Source of the DNA: Aegilops tauschii subsp. strangulata
Lineage: Eukaryota; Streptophyta; Magnoliopsida; Poales; Poaceae
DNA: 64,000 nt
NCBI RefSeq assembly: GCF_002575655.3
Contig: NC_053040.3
Span: forward strand, 457,236,780-457,300,779
Reading direction: 5' to 3'
Below are positions 1 to 12,250 of the stretch, one piece after another; within the stretch, counting starts at the first letter, position 1; each line of letters starts with the position of its first letter. The translations under genes were made by a program, and so were the position numbers. The notes under the pieces are model-generated. The model was not told the origin of the DNA and searched no databases. It worked only from the letters and a program-made list of their open reading frames with translations.

Positions 1-1103
1 ACAAATTTTTGGAAAATGCCTAAATATTTTAAAATGATGTAAAACAGAAAAGAAAAGAAAGCTAACAAAAAAAGAAAGGGAAAAGGAGCCCCCCCCACTG
101 GGCCGTGGCCCAACTTGGCCGAACGGCCTCGGCCCACCAGGCCACCAGGCCGGCCCATCAGCCGCGCACATATCCCCCACTACCCCAAACCCTAACCCCC
201 CACCGACACCCCACTCTCCCCCGATCCAGATCGGATCGGGCTCGACCCCGTCGCCCCGCTCGCCCCCGACGCCGCCCCGACGACCCCGTCGCCCCGCTCG
301 CCCCCGACGCCGCCCCGACGACCTCGTCGCCCCGCTCGCCCCGACGCCGTCCCGACGACCCCGTCGCCCCGCTCGCCCCCGACGCCGCCCCGATGACCCC
401 GCGCCCCGCGACCACGCCGCCTCGCCGTTGGACGTCGCCACGCCGGAGCTCCTCCGCCGGCCTGCTTCCTCCTCCCCACCGGCCTGCTCCCACGTCGGCC
501 GTCGTCCCCGTCCCCCACCTCGAGCCCCGCTGCCCAGTCCCCTGCAACCCCTGTGAGCGCCACCCTCATCTCCCTCTCTGACCCCACGCCGGAGTCGCCC
601 TCGACGGGACTCGCTCGCCCGCGTGCTCCCGCAGCTCCACCCGAGCCCTACGCCGTGCCCCGCTTCCTCCCCTCTCCCTCGCGCCTGCCCGCCTTCCCGT
701 GCTGCGCGCGCGCTCGTCGCCGCGACCACCGCACACCTGCGCCCCGTGCACGCCCGTCGCCGCGTTGTCCCGCTACTCCCTCGTCCACCCCGGCCTCGCC
801 GTCCTTGCCGCGCTCGACGCCCGCCCGCGCCGTTCGCGCCTCGCGCGTGGCCTCCCCCCTGGTCACCCCGCGCCCCCTTCGCTCCCCCCGCTCTCCCTCT
901 ACGCGCGCGCACGCGCTCGCGCCCTTCTGGCTTGGCCACGGCCCCTCCCCCTCCACGCGCGGCCGTGCCCGCCGCCGGCAGGCCGTCCTGGCCACTGGCC
1001 TCGCCCGCGCCGCACATGCGCGCCGCGCCCACGCCCGCCTGTGGCCCCTGGGCCACTGCCAGGGGGGCCTCGCGCCCCTGAGCCACTGCCCCTGGGCCCG
1101 AAC
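1..1103 (+). mobile_element. Gypsy-like LTR fragment, left part
   Basis: GC-rich sequence with CCCTAAACCC-like and GGCCCA-type motifs, continued after the Copia insertion at 9868. The flanks of the Copia element join cleanly through the duplicated CGAAC, so this and 9868-12140 are one older unit. No gag or pol is visible. The long Pro/Arg-rich open frames on both strands reflect composition and are not genes. The joined piece resembles an LTR of an abundant Triticeae Gypsy family (Sabrina or Wham type is my guess). The start lies outside the window, and the plus strand is chosen from the resemblance of its right end to an LTR 3' half. Confidence 0.45.
244..395. repeat. 38-bp GC-rich tandem repeat, about four units
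   Basis: Units starting near 244, 282, 320 and 357 share the core GACCCCGTCGCCCCGCTCGC with small differences, giving a period of 37-38 bp. The array lies in the LTR fragment. It produces repeated Arg/Pro-rich frames that look like coding sequence but are not. Confidence 0.8.
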
Positions 1104-2823
1104 TGTTGGGAATCGTAGCATAATTTTAAAATTTTCCTACGCTCACCAAGATGCATCTATGGAGTCTACTAGCAACGAGGGGAAGGGAGTGCATCTACAT
1201 ACCGTTGTAGATCGCGTGCGGAAGCGTTCCAATGAACGTGGATGACGGAGTCGTACTCGCCGTGATCCAACACCGATGACCGAGTGCCGAACGTACGGCA
1301 CCTCCGCGTTCAACACACGTACGGTGCAGCGACGTCTCCTCCTTTCTTGATCCAGCAAGGGGGGAGGAGAGGTTGATTGAGATCCAACAGCACGACGGCG
1401 TGGTGGTGGATGTAGCGGCTCTTCGGCAGGGCTTCGCCGAGCTTCTGCGCGAGAGAGAGGTGTTGTAGGGGAGGAGGGAGGCGCCAAAGGCTGTAGTCTG
1501 CTGCCCTCCCTCCCCCCCCTTTATATAGGCCCCCAAGGGGGGTGCGCAGCCCTTGGAGATGGGATCTCCAAGGGGGGGGGGGGGGGCGGCCAAGGGGGGA
1601 AGGGGTTGCCTTGCCCCCCAAGGCAAGGGGGAACTCCCCCCTAGGGTTCCCAACCCTAGGCGCATGGGGGGGAGGCCCAAAGTGGCGCCCCAGCCCATTA
1701 GGGGCTGGTTCCCCTCCACTTTCAGCCCACGGGGCCCTCCGGGACAGGTGGCCCCACCCGGTGGACCCCCGGGACCCTTCCGGTGGTCCCGGTACAATAC
1801 CGATAACCCCCGAAACTTTCCCGGTGGCCAAAACTGGACTTCCTATATATAATTCTTCACCTCCGGACCATTCCGGAACCTCTCGTGACGTCCGGGATCT
1901 CATCCGGGACTCCGAACAACTTTCGGGTTTCCGCATACATATATCTCTACAACCCTAGCGTCACCGGACCTTAAGTGTGTAGACCCTACGGGTTCGGGAG
2001 ACATGCAGACATGACCGAGACGCCTCTCCGGTCAATAACCAACAGCGGGATCTGGATACCCATGTTGGCTCCCACATGTTCCACGATGATATCATCGGGT
2101 GAACCACGGTGTCGAGGATTCAATCAATCCGTATGCAATTCCCTTTGTCAATCGGTATGTTACTTGCCCGAGATTCGATCGTCGGTATCCCAATACCTTG
2201 TTCAATCTCGTTACCGGCATGTCTCTTTACTCGAACCGCAATGCATGATCCCGTGACTAACGCCTTAGTCACATTGAGCTCATTATGATGATGCATTACC
2301 GAGTGGGCCCAGAGATACCTCTCCGTTTACACGGAGTGACAAATCCCAGTCTCGATCCATGCCAACCCAACAGACACTTTCGGAGATACCCGTAATGCAC
2401 CTTTATAGTCACCCAGTTACGTTGTGACGTTTGGCACACCCAAAGCACTCCTACGGTATCCGGGAGTTGCACGATCTCATGGTCTAAGGAAAAGATACTT
2501 GACATTGGAAAAGCTCTAGCAAACGAAACTACACGATCTTTTATGCTATGCTTAGGTTGGGTCTTGTCCATCACATCATTCTCCTAATGATGTGATCCCG
2601 TTATCAATGACATCCTATGTCCATAGTCAGGAAACCACGACTATCCGTTGATCAACGAGCTAGTCAACTAGAGGCTTACTAGGGACAGGTTGTGGTCTAT
2701 GTATTCACACATGTATTACGATTTCCGGACAATACAATTATAGCATGAATAATAGACTATTATCATGAACACATAAATATAATAATAACCATTTATTATT
2801 GCCTCTAGGGCATATTTCCAACA
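1104..2823 (-). repeat. Copia 3' LTR
   Basis: This is the 3' LTR of the minus-strand Copia element, bounded by TG and CA with CGAAC outside. It differs from the partner LTR at, for example, the G-run near 1577-1590 and a short CT-run near 1505. A minus-strand TATA-like sequence lies around 1519-1527. Confidence 0.95.
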
Positions 2824-2836
2824 GTCTCCCACTTGC
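2824..2836 (-). other. Copia polypurine tract
   Basis: On the minus strand this reads GCAAGTGGGAGAC directly before the 3' LTR. That is the usual position and composition of the plus-strand primer of Copia elements. Confidence 0.85.
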
Positions 2837-2855
2837 ACTAGAGTCAATAATCTAG

Positions 2856-5126
2856 TTACATTGTGATGAATCGAACACTCATTGCGTCCTGGTGTTGATC
2901 ATGTTTTGCCCTAGGGAGAGGTTTAGTCAACGGATCTGCTACATTCAGGTCCGTGTGTACTTTGCAAATATCTATGTCTCCATTTTGAACACTTTCACGA
3001 ATGGAGTTGAAGCGACGCTTGATATGCCTGGTCTTCCTGTGAAACCTGGGCTCCTTCGCAAGGGCAATAGCTCCAGTGTTGTCACAGAAGAGAGTCATTG
3101 GGCCCGACGCATTGGGAATCACCCCTAGGTCGGTAATGAACTCCTTCATCCAGACTGCTTCCTGTGCTGCCTCCGAGGCTGCCATGTATTCCGCTTCACA
3201 TGTAGATCCCGCCACGACGCTTTGCTTGCAACTGCACCAGCTTACTGCTCCTCTATTCAAAATATACACGTATCCGGTCTGTGACTTCGAGTCATCCGGA
3301 TCTGTGTCGAAGCTAGCGTCGACGTAACCCTTTACGACGAGCTCTTCGTCACCTCCATAGACGAGAAACATATCCTTAGTCCTCTTCAGGTACTTCAGGA
3401 TATTCTTGACCGCTGTCCAGTGTTCCTTGCCGGGATTACTTTGGTACCTTCCTACCAAATTTACGGCAAGGTTTACATCAGGTCTGGTACACAGCATGGC
3501 ATACATAATAGACCCTATGGCCGAGGCATAGGGGATGACACTCATCTCTTCTATATCTTCTGCCGTGGTCGGGCATTGAGCCGTGCTCAATTGCACACCT
3601 TGCAATACAGGCAAGAACCCCTTCTTGGACTGATCCATACTGAACTTCTTCAATATCTTGTCAAGGTATGTACTCTGTGAAAGACCAATGAGGCGTCTTG
3701 ATCTATCTCTATAGATCTTGATGCCTAATATATAAGCAGCTTCTCCAAGGTCCTTCATTGAAAAACATTTATTCAAATAGGCCTTTATACTTTCCAAGAA
3801 TTCTATATCATTTCCCATCAATAATATGTCATCCACATATAATATGAGAAATGCTACAGAGCTCCCACTCACTTTCTTGTAAACACAGGCTTCTCCATAA
3901 GTCTGTGTAAACCCAAACGCTTTGATCATCTCATCAAAGAGAATGTTCCAACTCCGAGATGCTTGCACCAGCCCATAGATTGAGCGCTGGAGCTTGCATA
4001 CTTTGTTAGCATTCTTAGGATCGACAAAACCTTCCGGCTGCATCATATACAACTCTTCCTTAAGGAAGCCGTTAAGGAATGCCGTTTTGACGTCCATCTG
4101 CCATATCTCATAATCATAGTATGCGGCAATTGCTAACATGATTCGGACGGACTTCAGCTTCGCTACGGGTGAGAAAGTCTCATCGTAGTCAACCCCTTGA
4201 ACTTGTCGATAACCCTTAGCGACAAGTCGAGCTTTGTAGATGGTCACATTACCATCTGCGTCCGTCTTCTTCTTAAAGATCCATTTGTTTTCTATGGCTC
4301 GCCGCTCATCGGGCAAGTCAGTCAAAGTCCATACTTTGTTTTCATACATGGATTCTATCTCGGATTTCATGGCTTCTAGCCATTTGTCGGAATCCGGGCC
4401 CGCCATCGCTTCTTCATAGTTCGAAGGTTCACCGTTGTCTAACAACATGATTTCCAGGACAGGGTTACCGTACCACTCTCGTGCGGAACGTGTCCTTGTG
4501 GACCTACGAAGTTCAGTAACTTGATCTGAAGTTTCATGATCATCATCATTAACTTCCTCCCCAGTCGGTGCAGGCACCACAGGAACATTTTCCCGCGCTG
4601 CGCTACTTTCCGGTTCGGAAGGGGTGACTATCACCTCATCAAGTTCCACTTTCCTCCCACTCAATTCTTTCGAGAGAAACTCCTTCTCTAGAAAGGACCC
4701 GTTCTTGGCAACGAAGATCTTGCCTTCGGATCTGAGGTAGAAGGTATACCCAATAGTTTCCTTAGGGTATCCTATGAAGACGCATTTTTCCGATTTGGGT
4801 TCGAGCTTTTCAGGTTGAAGTTTCTTGACATAAGCATCGCATCCCCAAACTTTTAGAAACGACAGCTTAGGTTTCTTCCCAAACCATAATTCATACGGTG
4901 TCGTCTCAACGGATTTAGATGGTGCCCTATTTAAAGTGAATGCGGCAGTCTCTAAAGCATAACCCCAAAATGAGAGCGGTAAATCGGTAAGAGACATCAT
5001 AGATCGCACCATATCCAATAGAGTGCGATTACGACGTTCGGACACACCATTTCTCTGAGGTGTTCCAGGCGGCGTGAGTTGTGAAACTATTCCACATTTC
5101 CTTAAGTGTGTACCAAATTCGTGACT
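2856..5126 (-). pseudogene. Copia polyprotein, downstream segment: end of integrase, reverse transcriptase, RNase H
   Basis: This open stretch continues the frame of the upstream segment after a single TGA; 27 codons separate the stop from the first Met at 5045. It starts with the last part of the integrase core (PPGTPQRNGVSERRNRTLLD context, with the catalytic-Glu region). Next comes the C-terminal integrase region (GYPKETIGY). The reverse transcriptase follows, with KARLVAKGYRQ, MDVKTAFLNG and the catalytic YVDDILLMG. RNase H is last, with YVDASF, SKSQTGYV and CEAEYMAASEAAQEAVW, and then the ADPLTKPL tail. Length and domain order match plant Copia of the Angela type. Only the upstream nonsense codon appears to separate it from a full polyprotein. 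Confidence 0.9.
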
Positions 5127-6836
5127 TCAATATTCTCCACCACGATCTGATCGTAAGAATTTTATTTTCCTGTCACGTTGATTCTCGACTTCACTCTGAA
5201 ATTCCTTGAACTTTTCAAAGGTTTCAGACTTGTGTTTCATTAGGTAGACATACCCATATCTACTTAAATCATCAGTGAGAGTGAGAACATAACGATATCC
5301 TCCGCGAGCCTCAACACTCATTGGACCGCACACATCGGTATGTATGATTTCCAATAAGTTGGTTGCTCGCTCCATTGTTCCGGAGAACGGAGTCTTGGTC
5401 ATCTTACCCATGAGGCATGGTTCGCATGTGTCAAATGATTCGTAATCAAGAGACTCCAAAAGTCCATCTGCATGGAGCTTCTTCATGCGCTTGACACCAA
5501 TGTGACCAAGGCGGCAGTGCCACAAGTATGTGGGACTATCGTTATCAACTTTACATCTTTTGGTATTCACACTATGAACATGTGTAGCATCACGTTCGAG
5601 ATCCATCAAAAATAAACCATTGACCAGCGGGGCATGACCATAAAACATATCTCTCAAATAAATAGAACAACCATTATTCTCAGATTTAAATGAGTAGCCA
5701 TCTCGAATTAAACGAGATCCAGATACAATGTTCATGCTCAAAGCTGGCACTAAATAACAATTATTGAGGTTTATAACTAATCCCGTGGGTAGATGCAGAG
5801 GTAGCGTGCCGACGGCGATCACATCGACCTTGGAACCATTCCCGACGCGCATCGTCACCTCGTCTTTTGCCAGTCTCCGTTTATTCCGTAGTTCCTGATT
5901 TGAGTTACAAATATGAGCAACCGCACCGGTATCAAATACCCAGGAGCTACTACGAGTACTGGTAAGGTACACATCAATTACTTGTATATCACATATACCT
6001 TGGGTGTTGCCGGCCTTCTTCTTGTCCGCTAAATATTTGGGGCAGTTCCGCTTCCAGTGACCACTTCCCTTGCAATAAAAGCACTCAGTCTCGGGCTTGG
6101 GTCCATTCTTTGACTTCTTCCCGGTAACTGGCTTACCGGGCGTGGCAACCGCCTTGCCGTCCCTTTTGAAGTTCTTCTTACCCTTGCCCTTCTTGAACTT
6201 AGTGGTTTTATTCACCATCAACACTTGATGTTCTTTTCTGATCTCTACCTCAGCTGATTTCAGCATTGAATACACCTCGGGAATGGTCTTTTCCATCCCC
6301 TGCATATTGTAGTTCATCACAAAGCTCTTGTAGCTTGGTGGAAGCGACTGGAGGATTCTGTCAATGACCGCGTCATCCGGGAGATTAACTCCCAGCTGAG
6401 ACAAGCGGTTGTGCAACCCAGACATTCTGAGTATGTGCTCACTAACAGAACTGTTCTCCTCCATTTCACAGCTGAAGAACTTGTCGGAGACATCATATCT
6501 CTCGACCCGGGCATGAGCTTGAAAAACCAGTTTCAGCTCCTCGAACATCTCATATGCTCCATGTTTCTCAAAACGCTTTTGGAGACCCGGTTCTAAGCTG
6601 TAAAGCATGCCGCACTGAACGAGGGAGTAATCATCAGCACGCTGCTGCCAAGCGTTCATAATGTCTTGGTTCTCAGGGATTGATGCTTCACCTAGCGGTG
6701 CTTCTAAGACATAATCTTTCTTGGCAACTATGAGGATGAGCCTCAGGTTCCGGACCCAGTCCGTATAGTTGCTGCCATCATCTTTCAGCTTGGTTTTCTC
6801 TAGGAACGCGTTGAAATTGAGGACAACGTGGGCCAT
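5127..6836 (-). pseudogene. Copia polyprotein, upstream segment: Gag, protease, start of integrase
   Basis: This starts at ATG 6836 (MAHVVLNFNAFLEK) and runs 569 residues to an in-frame TGA at 5127-5129. The Gag region fills roughly the first 250 residues. A CCHC zinc knuckle follows (CFYCKGSGHWKRNC, near residue 250), then the protease active site (WVFDTGAVAHIC, near residue 300). The pre-integrase region has LWHCRLGHIGVKRMKKL and the CEPCLMGKM zinc-binding end. The integrase core opens with IHTDVCGPM and TLTDDLSRYGYVYL and reaches FLRSDRGGEY at the stop. The next codons stay in frame with the downstream segment, so this is a simple nonsense mutation and not a frameshift. Readthrough could still yield the full protein; that is inference. 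Confidence 0.92.
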
Positions 6837-8134
6837 TTGATCTACAATACATAGTGTAAAGATTTTTAGACTAAGTTCATGATAATTAAGTTCATATAAT
6901 CAAATTATTTAATGAACTCCCACTCAGATAGACATCCCTCTAGTTATCTAAGTGAAACATGATCCGAACTCAACTAGGCCGTGTCCGATCATCACGTGAG
7001 ACGGACTAGTCAAGATCGGTGAACATCTCCATGTTGATCATATCTTCTATACGACTCATGCTCGACCTTTCGGTCCTCCGTGTTCCGAGGCCATGTCTGT
7101 ACATGCTAGGCTCGTCAAGTCAACCTAAGTGTATTGCGTGTGTTCCGAGGCCATGTCTGTACATGCTAGGCTCGTCAACACCCGTTGTATTCGAACGTAA
7201 GAATCTATCACACCTGATCATCACGTGGTGCTTCGAAACGACGAACCTTCGCAACGGTGCACAGTTAGGGTGAACACTTTCTTGAAATTATTATAAGGGA
7301 TCATCCTATTTGCTACCGTCGTTCTAAGCAAATAAGATGCAAAAACATGATAAACATCACATGCAATCAAATAGTGACATGATATGGCCAATATCATCAT
7401 GCTCCTTTGATCTCCATCTTCGGGGCACCATGATCATCTTCGTCACCGGCATGACACCATGATCTCCATCATCATGATCTCCATCATTGTGTTCATGAAG
7501 TTGTCACGCCAACGATTACTTCTACTTCTATGGCTAACCGTTTAGCAACAAAGTAAAGTAAATTACATGGCGTTATTCAATGACACGCAGGTCATGCAAA
7601 ATAATAAAGACAACTCCTATGGCTCCTGCCGGTTGTCATACTCATCGACATGCAAGTCGTGATTCCTATTACAAGAATATGATCAATCTCATACATCACA
7701 TATATCATTCATCACATCTTCTGGCCATATCATATCACATATATCACTTGCTGCAAAAACAAGTTAGACGTCCTCTAATTGTTGTTGCAAGTTTTTACGT
7801 GGTTTGTAGGTTTCTAGCAAGAACGATTTCTTACCTACGTATGACCACAACGTGATTTGCCAATTTCTATTTACCCTTCATAAGGACCCTTTTCATCGAA
7901 TCCGTTCCGACTAAAGTAGGAGAGACATACACCCGCTAGCCACCTTATGCAACTAGTGCATGTCAGTCGGTGGAACCTGTCTCACGTAAGCGTACGTGTA
8001 AGGTCGGTCCGGGCCGCTTCATCCTACAATGCCGCCGAAACAAGAAACGACTAGTAGCGGCAAGAAGAATTGGCAACATCAACGCCCACAACTTCTTTGT
8101 GTTCTACTCGTGCATAGTAACTACGCATAGGCCT
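6837..8134 (-). other. Copia untranslated leader
   Basis: This lies between the primer-binding site and the gag start on the minus strand. I see no long frame with recognisable domains. A segment of about 38 bp (GAGGCCATGTCTGTACATGC core) occurs twice, near 7080 and 7140, 60 bp apart. The leader would hold dimerisation and packaging signals by analogy with other elements; I cannot identify them. Confidence 0.75.
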
Positions 8135-8148
8135 GGCTCATGATGCCA
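8135..8148 (-). other. Copia primer-binding site
   Basis: The minus strand reads TGGCATCATGAGCC one base after the 5' LTR. This resembles the initiator-Met tRNA primer site TGGTATCAGAGCC with a few differences. Confidence 0.8.
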
Positions 8149-8149
8149 C

Positions 8150-9867
8150 TGTTGGGAATCGTAGCATAATTTTAAAATTTTCCTACGCTCACCAAGATGC
8201 ATCTATGGAGTCTACTAGCAACGAGGGGAAGGGAGTGCATCTACATACCGTTGTAGATCGCGAGCGGAAGCGTTCCAATGAACGTGGATGACGGAGTCGT
8301 ACTCGCCGTGATCCAAATCACCGATGACCGAGTGCCGAACGTACGGCACCTCCGCGTTCAACACACGTACGGTGCAGCGACGTCTCCTCCTTTCTTGATC
8401 CAGCAAGGGGGGAGGAGAGGTTGATGGAGATCCAACAGCACGACGGCGTGGTGGTGGATGTAGCGGCTCTTCGGCAGGGCTTCGCCGAGCTTCTGCGCGA
8501 GAGAGAGAGGTGTTGTAGGGGAGGAGGGAGGCGCCAAAGGCTGTAGTCTGCTGCCCCCCTCCCCCCTTTATATAGGCCCCCAAGGGGGGTGCGCAGCCCT
8601 TGGAGATGGGATCTCCAAGGGGGGGCGGCGGCCAAGGGGGGAAGGGGTTGCCTTGCCCCCCAAGGCAAGGGGGAACTCCCCCCCCCTAGGGTTCCCAACC
8701 CTAGGCGCATGGGGGGAGGCCCAAAGTGGCGCCCCAGCCCATTAGGGGCTGGTTCCCCTCCACTTTCAGCCCACGGGGCCCTCCGGGACAGGTGGCCCCA
8801 CCCGGTGGACCCCCGGGACCCTTCCGGTGGTCCCGGTACAATACCGATAACCCCCGGAACTTTCCCGGTGGCCAAAACTGGACTTCCTATATATAATTCT
8901 TCACCTCCGGACCATTCCGGAACCTCTCGTGACGTCCGGGATCTCATCCGGGACTCCGAACAACTTTCGGGTTTCCGCATACATATATCTCTACAACCCT
9001 AGCGTCACCGGACCTTAAGTGTGTAGACCCTACGGGTTCGGGAGACATGCAGACATGACCGAGACGCCTCTCCGGTCAATAACCAACAGCGGGATCTGGA
9101 TACCCATGTTGGCTCCCACATGTTCCACGATGATATCATCGGGTGAACCACGGTGTCGAGGATTCAATCAATCCGTATGCAATTCCCTTTGTCAATCGGT
9201 ATGTTACTTGCCCGAGATTCGATCGTCGGTATCCCAATACCTTGTTCAATCTCGTTACCGGCATGTCTCTTTACTCGAACCGCAATGCATGATCCCGTGA
9301 CTAACGCCTTAGTCACATTGAGCTCATTATGATGATGCATTACCGAGTGGGCCCAGAGATACCTCTCCGTTTACACGGAGTGACAAATCGCAGTCTCGAT
9401 CCGTGCCAACCCAACAGACACTTTCGGAGATACCCGTAATGCACCTTTATAGTCACCCAGTTACGTTGTGACGTTTGGCACACCCAAAGCACTCCTACGG
9501 TATCCGGGAGTTGCACGATCTCATGGTCTAAGGAAAAGATACTTGACATTGGAAAAGCTCTAGCAAACGAAACTACACGATCTTTTATGCTATGCTTAGG
9601 TTGGGTCTTGTCCATCACATCATTCTCCTAATGATGTGATCCCGTTATCAATGACATCCTATGTCCATAGTCAGGAAACCATGACTATCCGTTGATCAAC
9701 GAGCTAGTCAACTAGAGGCTTACTAGGGACAGGTTGTGGTCTATGTATTCACACATGTATTACGATTTCCGGACAATACAATTATAGCATGAATAATAGA
9801 CTATTATCATGAACACAGAAATATAATAATAACCATTTATTATTGCCTCTAGGGCATATTTCCAACA
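8150..9867 (-). repeat. Copia 5' LTR
   Basis: This is the 5' LTR for minus-strand transcription, 1,718 bp, bounded by TG and CA and followed by the CGAAC duplication. It is nearly identical to 1104-2823 and holds the element promoter. Confidence 0.95.
8567..8575 (-). promoter_or_regulatory. TATA box of the Copia 5' LTR
   Basis: The minus strand reads CTATATAAA in a G/C-rich setting inside the 5' LTR, about 420 bp before the LTR end. The same block occurs in the other LTR. The start of transcription would lie about 30 bp further towards lower coordinates. Confidence 0.65.
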
Positions 9868-12140
9868 CGAACCCCCTGGGCCTATGACAGATGGGTCCCA
9901 CGCCCAGAAAACGTTAAAATAATAATAATAATAATAATAAATAAAAATAATAAAAATAAAAATAAATTTAATTAATTAATGAACTAAATTAATTAAGTTA
10001 ATTAGCCTTGTTTAGATTAATCTAATTAATTAGTTAATTTAATTAATAGTTAATTAATTAGTTAACCCTAATTACCCTAATCAGTCTATGACATGTGGGA
10101 CCCACGTGTCAGATGACTGTTGACGTCAGCATGATGTCATGCTGATGTCATCGCAACACTGTGTCGGATAATGTATATATTAAATAATTAAATAAATTCC
10201 AGAAATTAATAAATTCTTTTAAAATCAATATAAAATAAACCATTGCTCAGATGAAAATACTTTGTACATGAAAGTTGCTCAGAACGACGAGACGAATCCG
10301 GATACGCAGCCCGTTCGTCCACCACACCTCCCTAACCTATCAAACACGCAACTTTCCCCCTCCGTTTCATCTGTCCAAAAATGGGAAACATCGGGAATAC
10401 TTTCCCGGATGTTCCCCCCTTCGCCGGTACCACCTACTGCCGCGTTAGGACACACCTAGCACCGCTCATCGTCATGTCACGCATCGTCATGCTTATGTTT
10501 GCATTGTATTTACTGTTTCTTCCCCCCTCTTCTCTCCGGTAGACTACGAGACCGACGCTGCTGCTGACCAGTTCGACTACGGAGTTGACGACCCCTCCTA
10601 CTTGCCAGAGCAACCAGGCAAGCCCCCCCCCCTTGATCACCAGATATCGCCTATTCTTCTCTATACTGCTTGCATTAGAGTAGTGTAGCATGTTACTGCT
10701 TTCCGTTAATGCTATACTGATGCATAGCCTGCCCTTGCTTCTACTGTTGATACCTTTACCTGCAATCCTACATGCTTAGTATAGGGTGCTAGTTTTCCAT
10801 CAGTGGCCCTACATTCTTCTCCGTCTGCTGTGCTATACTATCGAGTCGTGATCACTTGGGCGGTGATCACGGGTTTATACTTATATACTATATACATGAC
10901 ACATGTGGTGACTAAAGTCGGGTCGGCTCGTAGGAGTACCCGCAAGTGGATCTTTGTGGCGGAGCGACAGGGCAGGTTGAGACCGCCTAGGTGAGAGGTG
11001 GGCCTGGCCCTGGTCGGCGTTCGCGGATACTTAACACGCTTAACGAGATCTTGGTATTTGATCTGAGTCTGGCCATTTGGTCTATACGCACTAACCATCT
11101 ACGCGGGAGTAGTTATGGGTATCCCGGCGTCGTGGTATCAGCCGAAGCCTTCGTGACGTCAGCGACTGAGTGGCGCGTGCCGCATTGGACCGTAAGCTCG
11201 CGCTTGTATTAAGGGGGCTAGGTCTGCTTCCGGCCGCGTACGCAACGTGCAGGTGTGCAATGGGCGATGGGCCCAGACCCCTGCGCACATAGGGTTTAGA
11301 CCGGCGTGCTGACCTTTCTGTTGTGCCTAGGTAGGGCTGCGACGTGTTGATCTTCCGAGGCCGGGCATGACCCAGAAAAGTGTGTCCGGCCAAATGGGAT
11401 CGAGCATGTTGGGTTATGTGGTGCACCCCTGTAGGGAAGTTTATCTATTCGAATAGCCGTGTCCCTCGGTAAAAGGACGACCCGGAGTTGTACCTTGACC
11501 TTATGACAACTAGAACCGGGTACTGAATAAAATACACCCTTCCAAGTGCCAGATACAACCCGGTGATCGCTCTCTAACAGGGCGACGAGGAGGGGATCGC
11601 CGGGTAGGATTATGCTATGCGATGCTACTTGGAGGACTTCAATCTACTCTCTTCTACATGCTGCAAGATGGAGATGGCCAGAAGTGTAGTCTTTGACAGG
11701 ACTAGCTACCCCCCTCTTATTCTGGCATTCTGCAGTTCAGTCCACTGATATGGCCCTTTACACATATACCCATGCATATGTAGTGTAGCTCCTTGCTTGC
11801 GAGTACTTTGGATGAGTACTCACGGTTGCTTCTCTCCCTCTTTTCCCCTTTCCCTTTTACCTGGTTGTCGCAACCAGATGCTGGAGTCCAGGAGCCAGAT
11901 GCCACCGTCGACGACGACTCCTACGACACTGGAGGTGCCTACTACTACGTGCAGCCCGCTGACGACGACCAGGAGTAGTTAGGAGGATCCCAGGCAGGAG
12001 GCCTGCGCCTCGTTCGATCTGTATCCCAGTTTGTTCTAACCTTCTTAAGGCAAACTTGTGTAACTTATGTCTGTACTCAGATATTGTTGCTTCCGCTGAC
12101 TCGTCTGTGATCGAGCACTTGTATTCGAGCCCTCGAGGCC
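9868..12140 (+). mobile_element. Gypsy-like LTR fragment, right part
   Basis: This continues the LTR fragment of 1-1103 after the Copia insertion. It begins with an AT-rich stretch (AATAAT and TTAATTAA repeats, 9917-10080) and later has segments typical of Triticeae Gypsy LTR 3' halves, such as CGAGCCCTCGAGGCCCC at the right end. It stops abruptly at about 12140, where chromovirus sequence begins, so its end is missing. No coding domain is visible. Short frames at 10262-12174 are not convincing genes. Confidence 0.45.
9917..10080. repeat. AAT and TTAATTAA simple-sequence tract
   Basis: Runs of AAT and AAATA are followed by irregular TTAATTAA repeats. This is low-complexity sequence within the LTR fragment, with no gene. 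Confidence 0.85.
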
Positions 12141-12250
12141 CCTTTTGATGCTGGATTCCCCACGAATACTCCAATCTACTCAGTTATCCGGGCAAGCGCA
12201 TTCATCATCTTCTCCTTTTGATGCTGGATTTCCCACGAATACTCCAATCT
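12141..12250. repeat. Breakpoint with 37-bp duplicated filler
   Basis: Bases 12141-12177 and 12214-12250 are the same 37 bp with one mismatch (core GATGCTGGATT and CACGAATACTCCAATCT). The second copy is in its normal place in the chromovirus, as the matching region near 20385-20421 shows. The first copy lies just outside the chromovirus, between it and the LTR fragment. This looks like templated filler at a double-strand-break repair junction. Confidence 0.7.

Larger units (their letters stand above)
1104..9867 (-). mobile_element. Ty1/Copia retrotransposon, Angela/BARE/WIS-like, nearly intact
   Basis: The element is 8,764 bp with two direct LTRs (1,720 and 1,718 bp) and a perfect 5-bp target duplication CGAAC at 1099-1103 and 9868-9872. 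Reading on the minus strand, the order is 5' LTR (8150-9867), primer-binding site, leader, one gag-pol frame, polypurine tract, 3' LTR (1104-2823). On the minus strand each LTR begins TGTTGGAAATATGCCCTAG and ends CCCAACA, which is the signature of the Angela/BARE/WIS group. The two LTRs differ only at scattered bases and short homopolymer lengths, so the insertion is fairly recent. Confidence 0.95.

Noticed and set aside
105..1245. Long Pro/Arg/Ala-rich open frames on both strands
   Set aside because: They overlap in several frames in GC-rich repeat sequence, have no domain, and one crosses into the Copia LTR.
1195..1936. Open frames of 200 residues within the Copia LTR (also 8215-9002)
   Set aside because: The same frames occur in both LTRs, in both directions, and contain promoter sequence; LTRs are noncoding.
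1..12140. Firm naming of the LTR fragment as Sabrina or Wham
   Set aside because: The resemblance is from memory; termini are missing and no search could be run.
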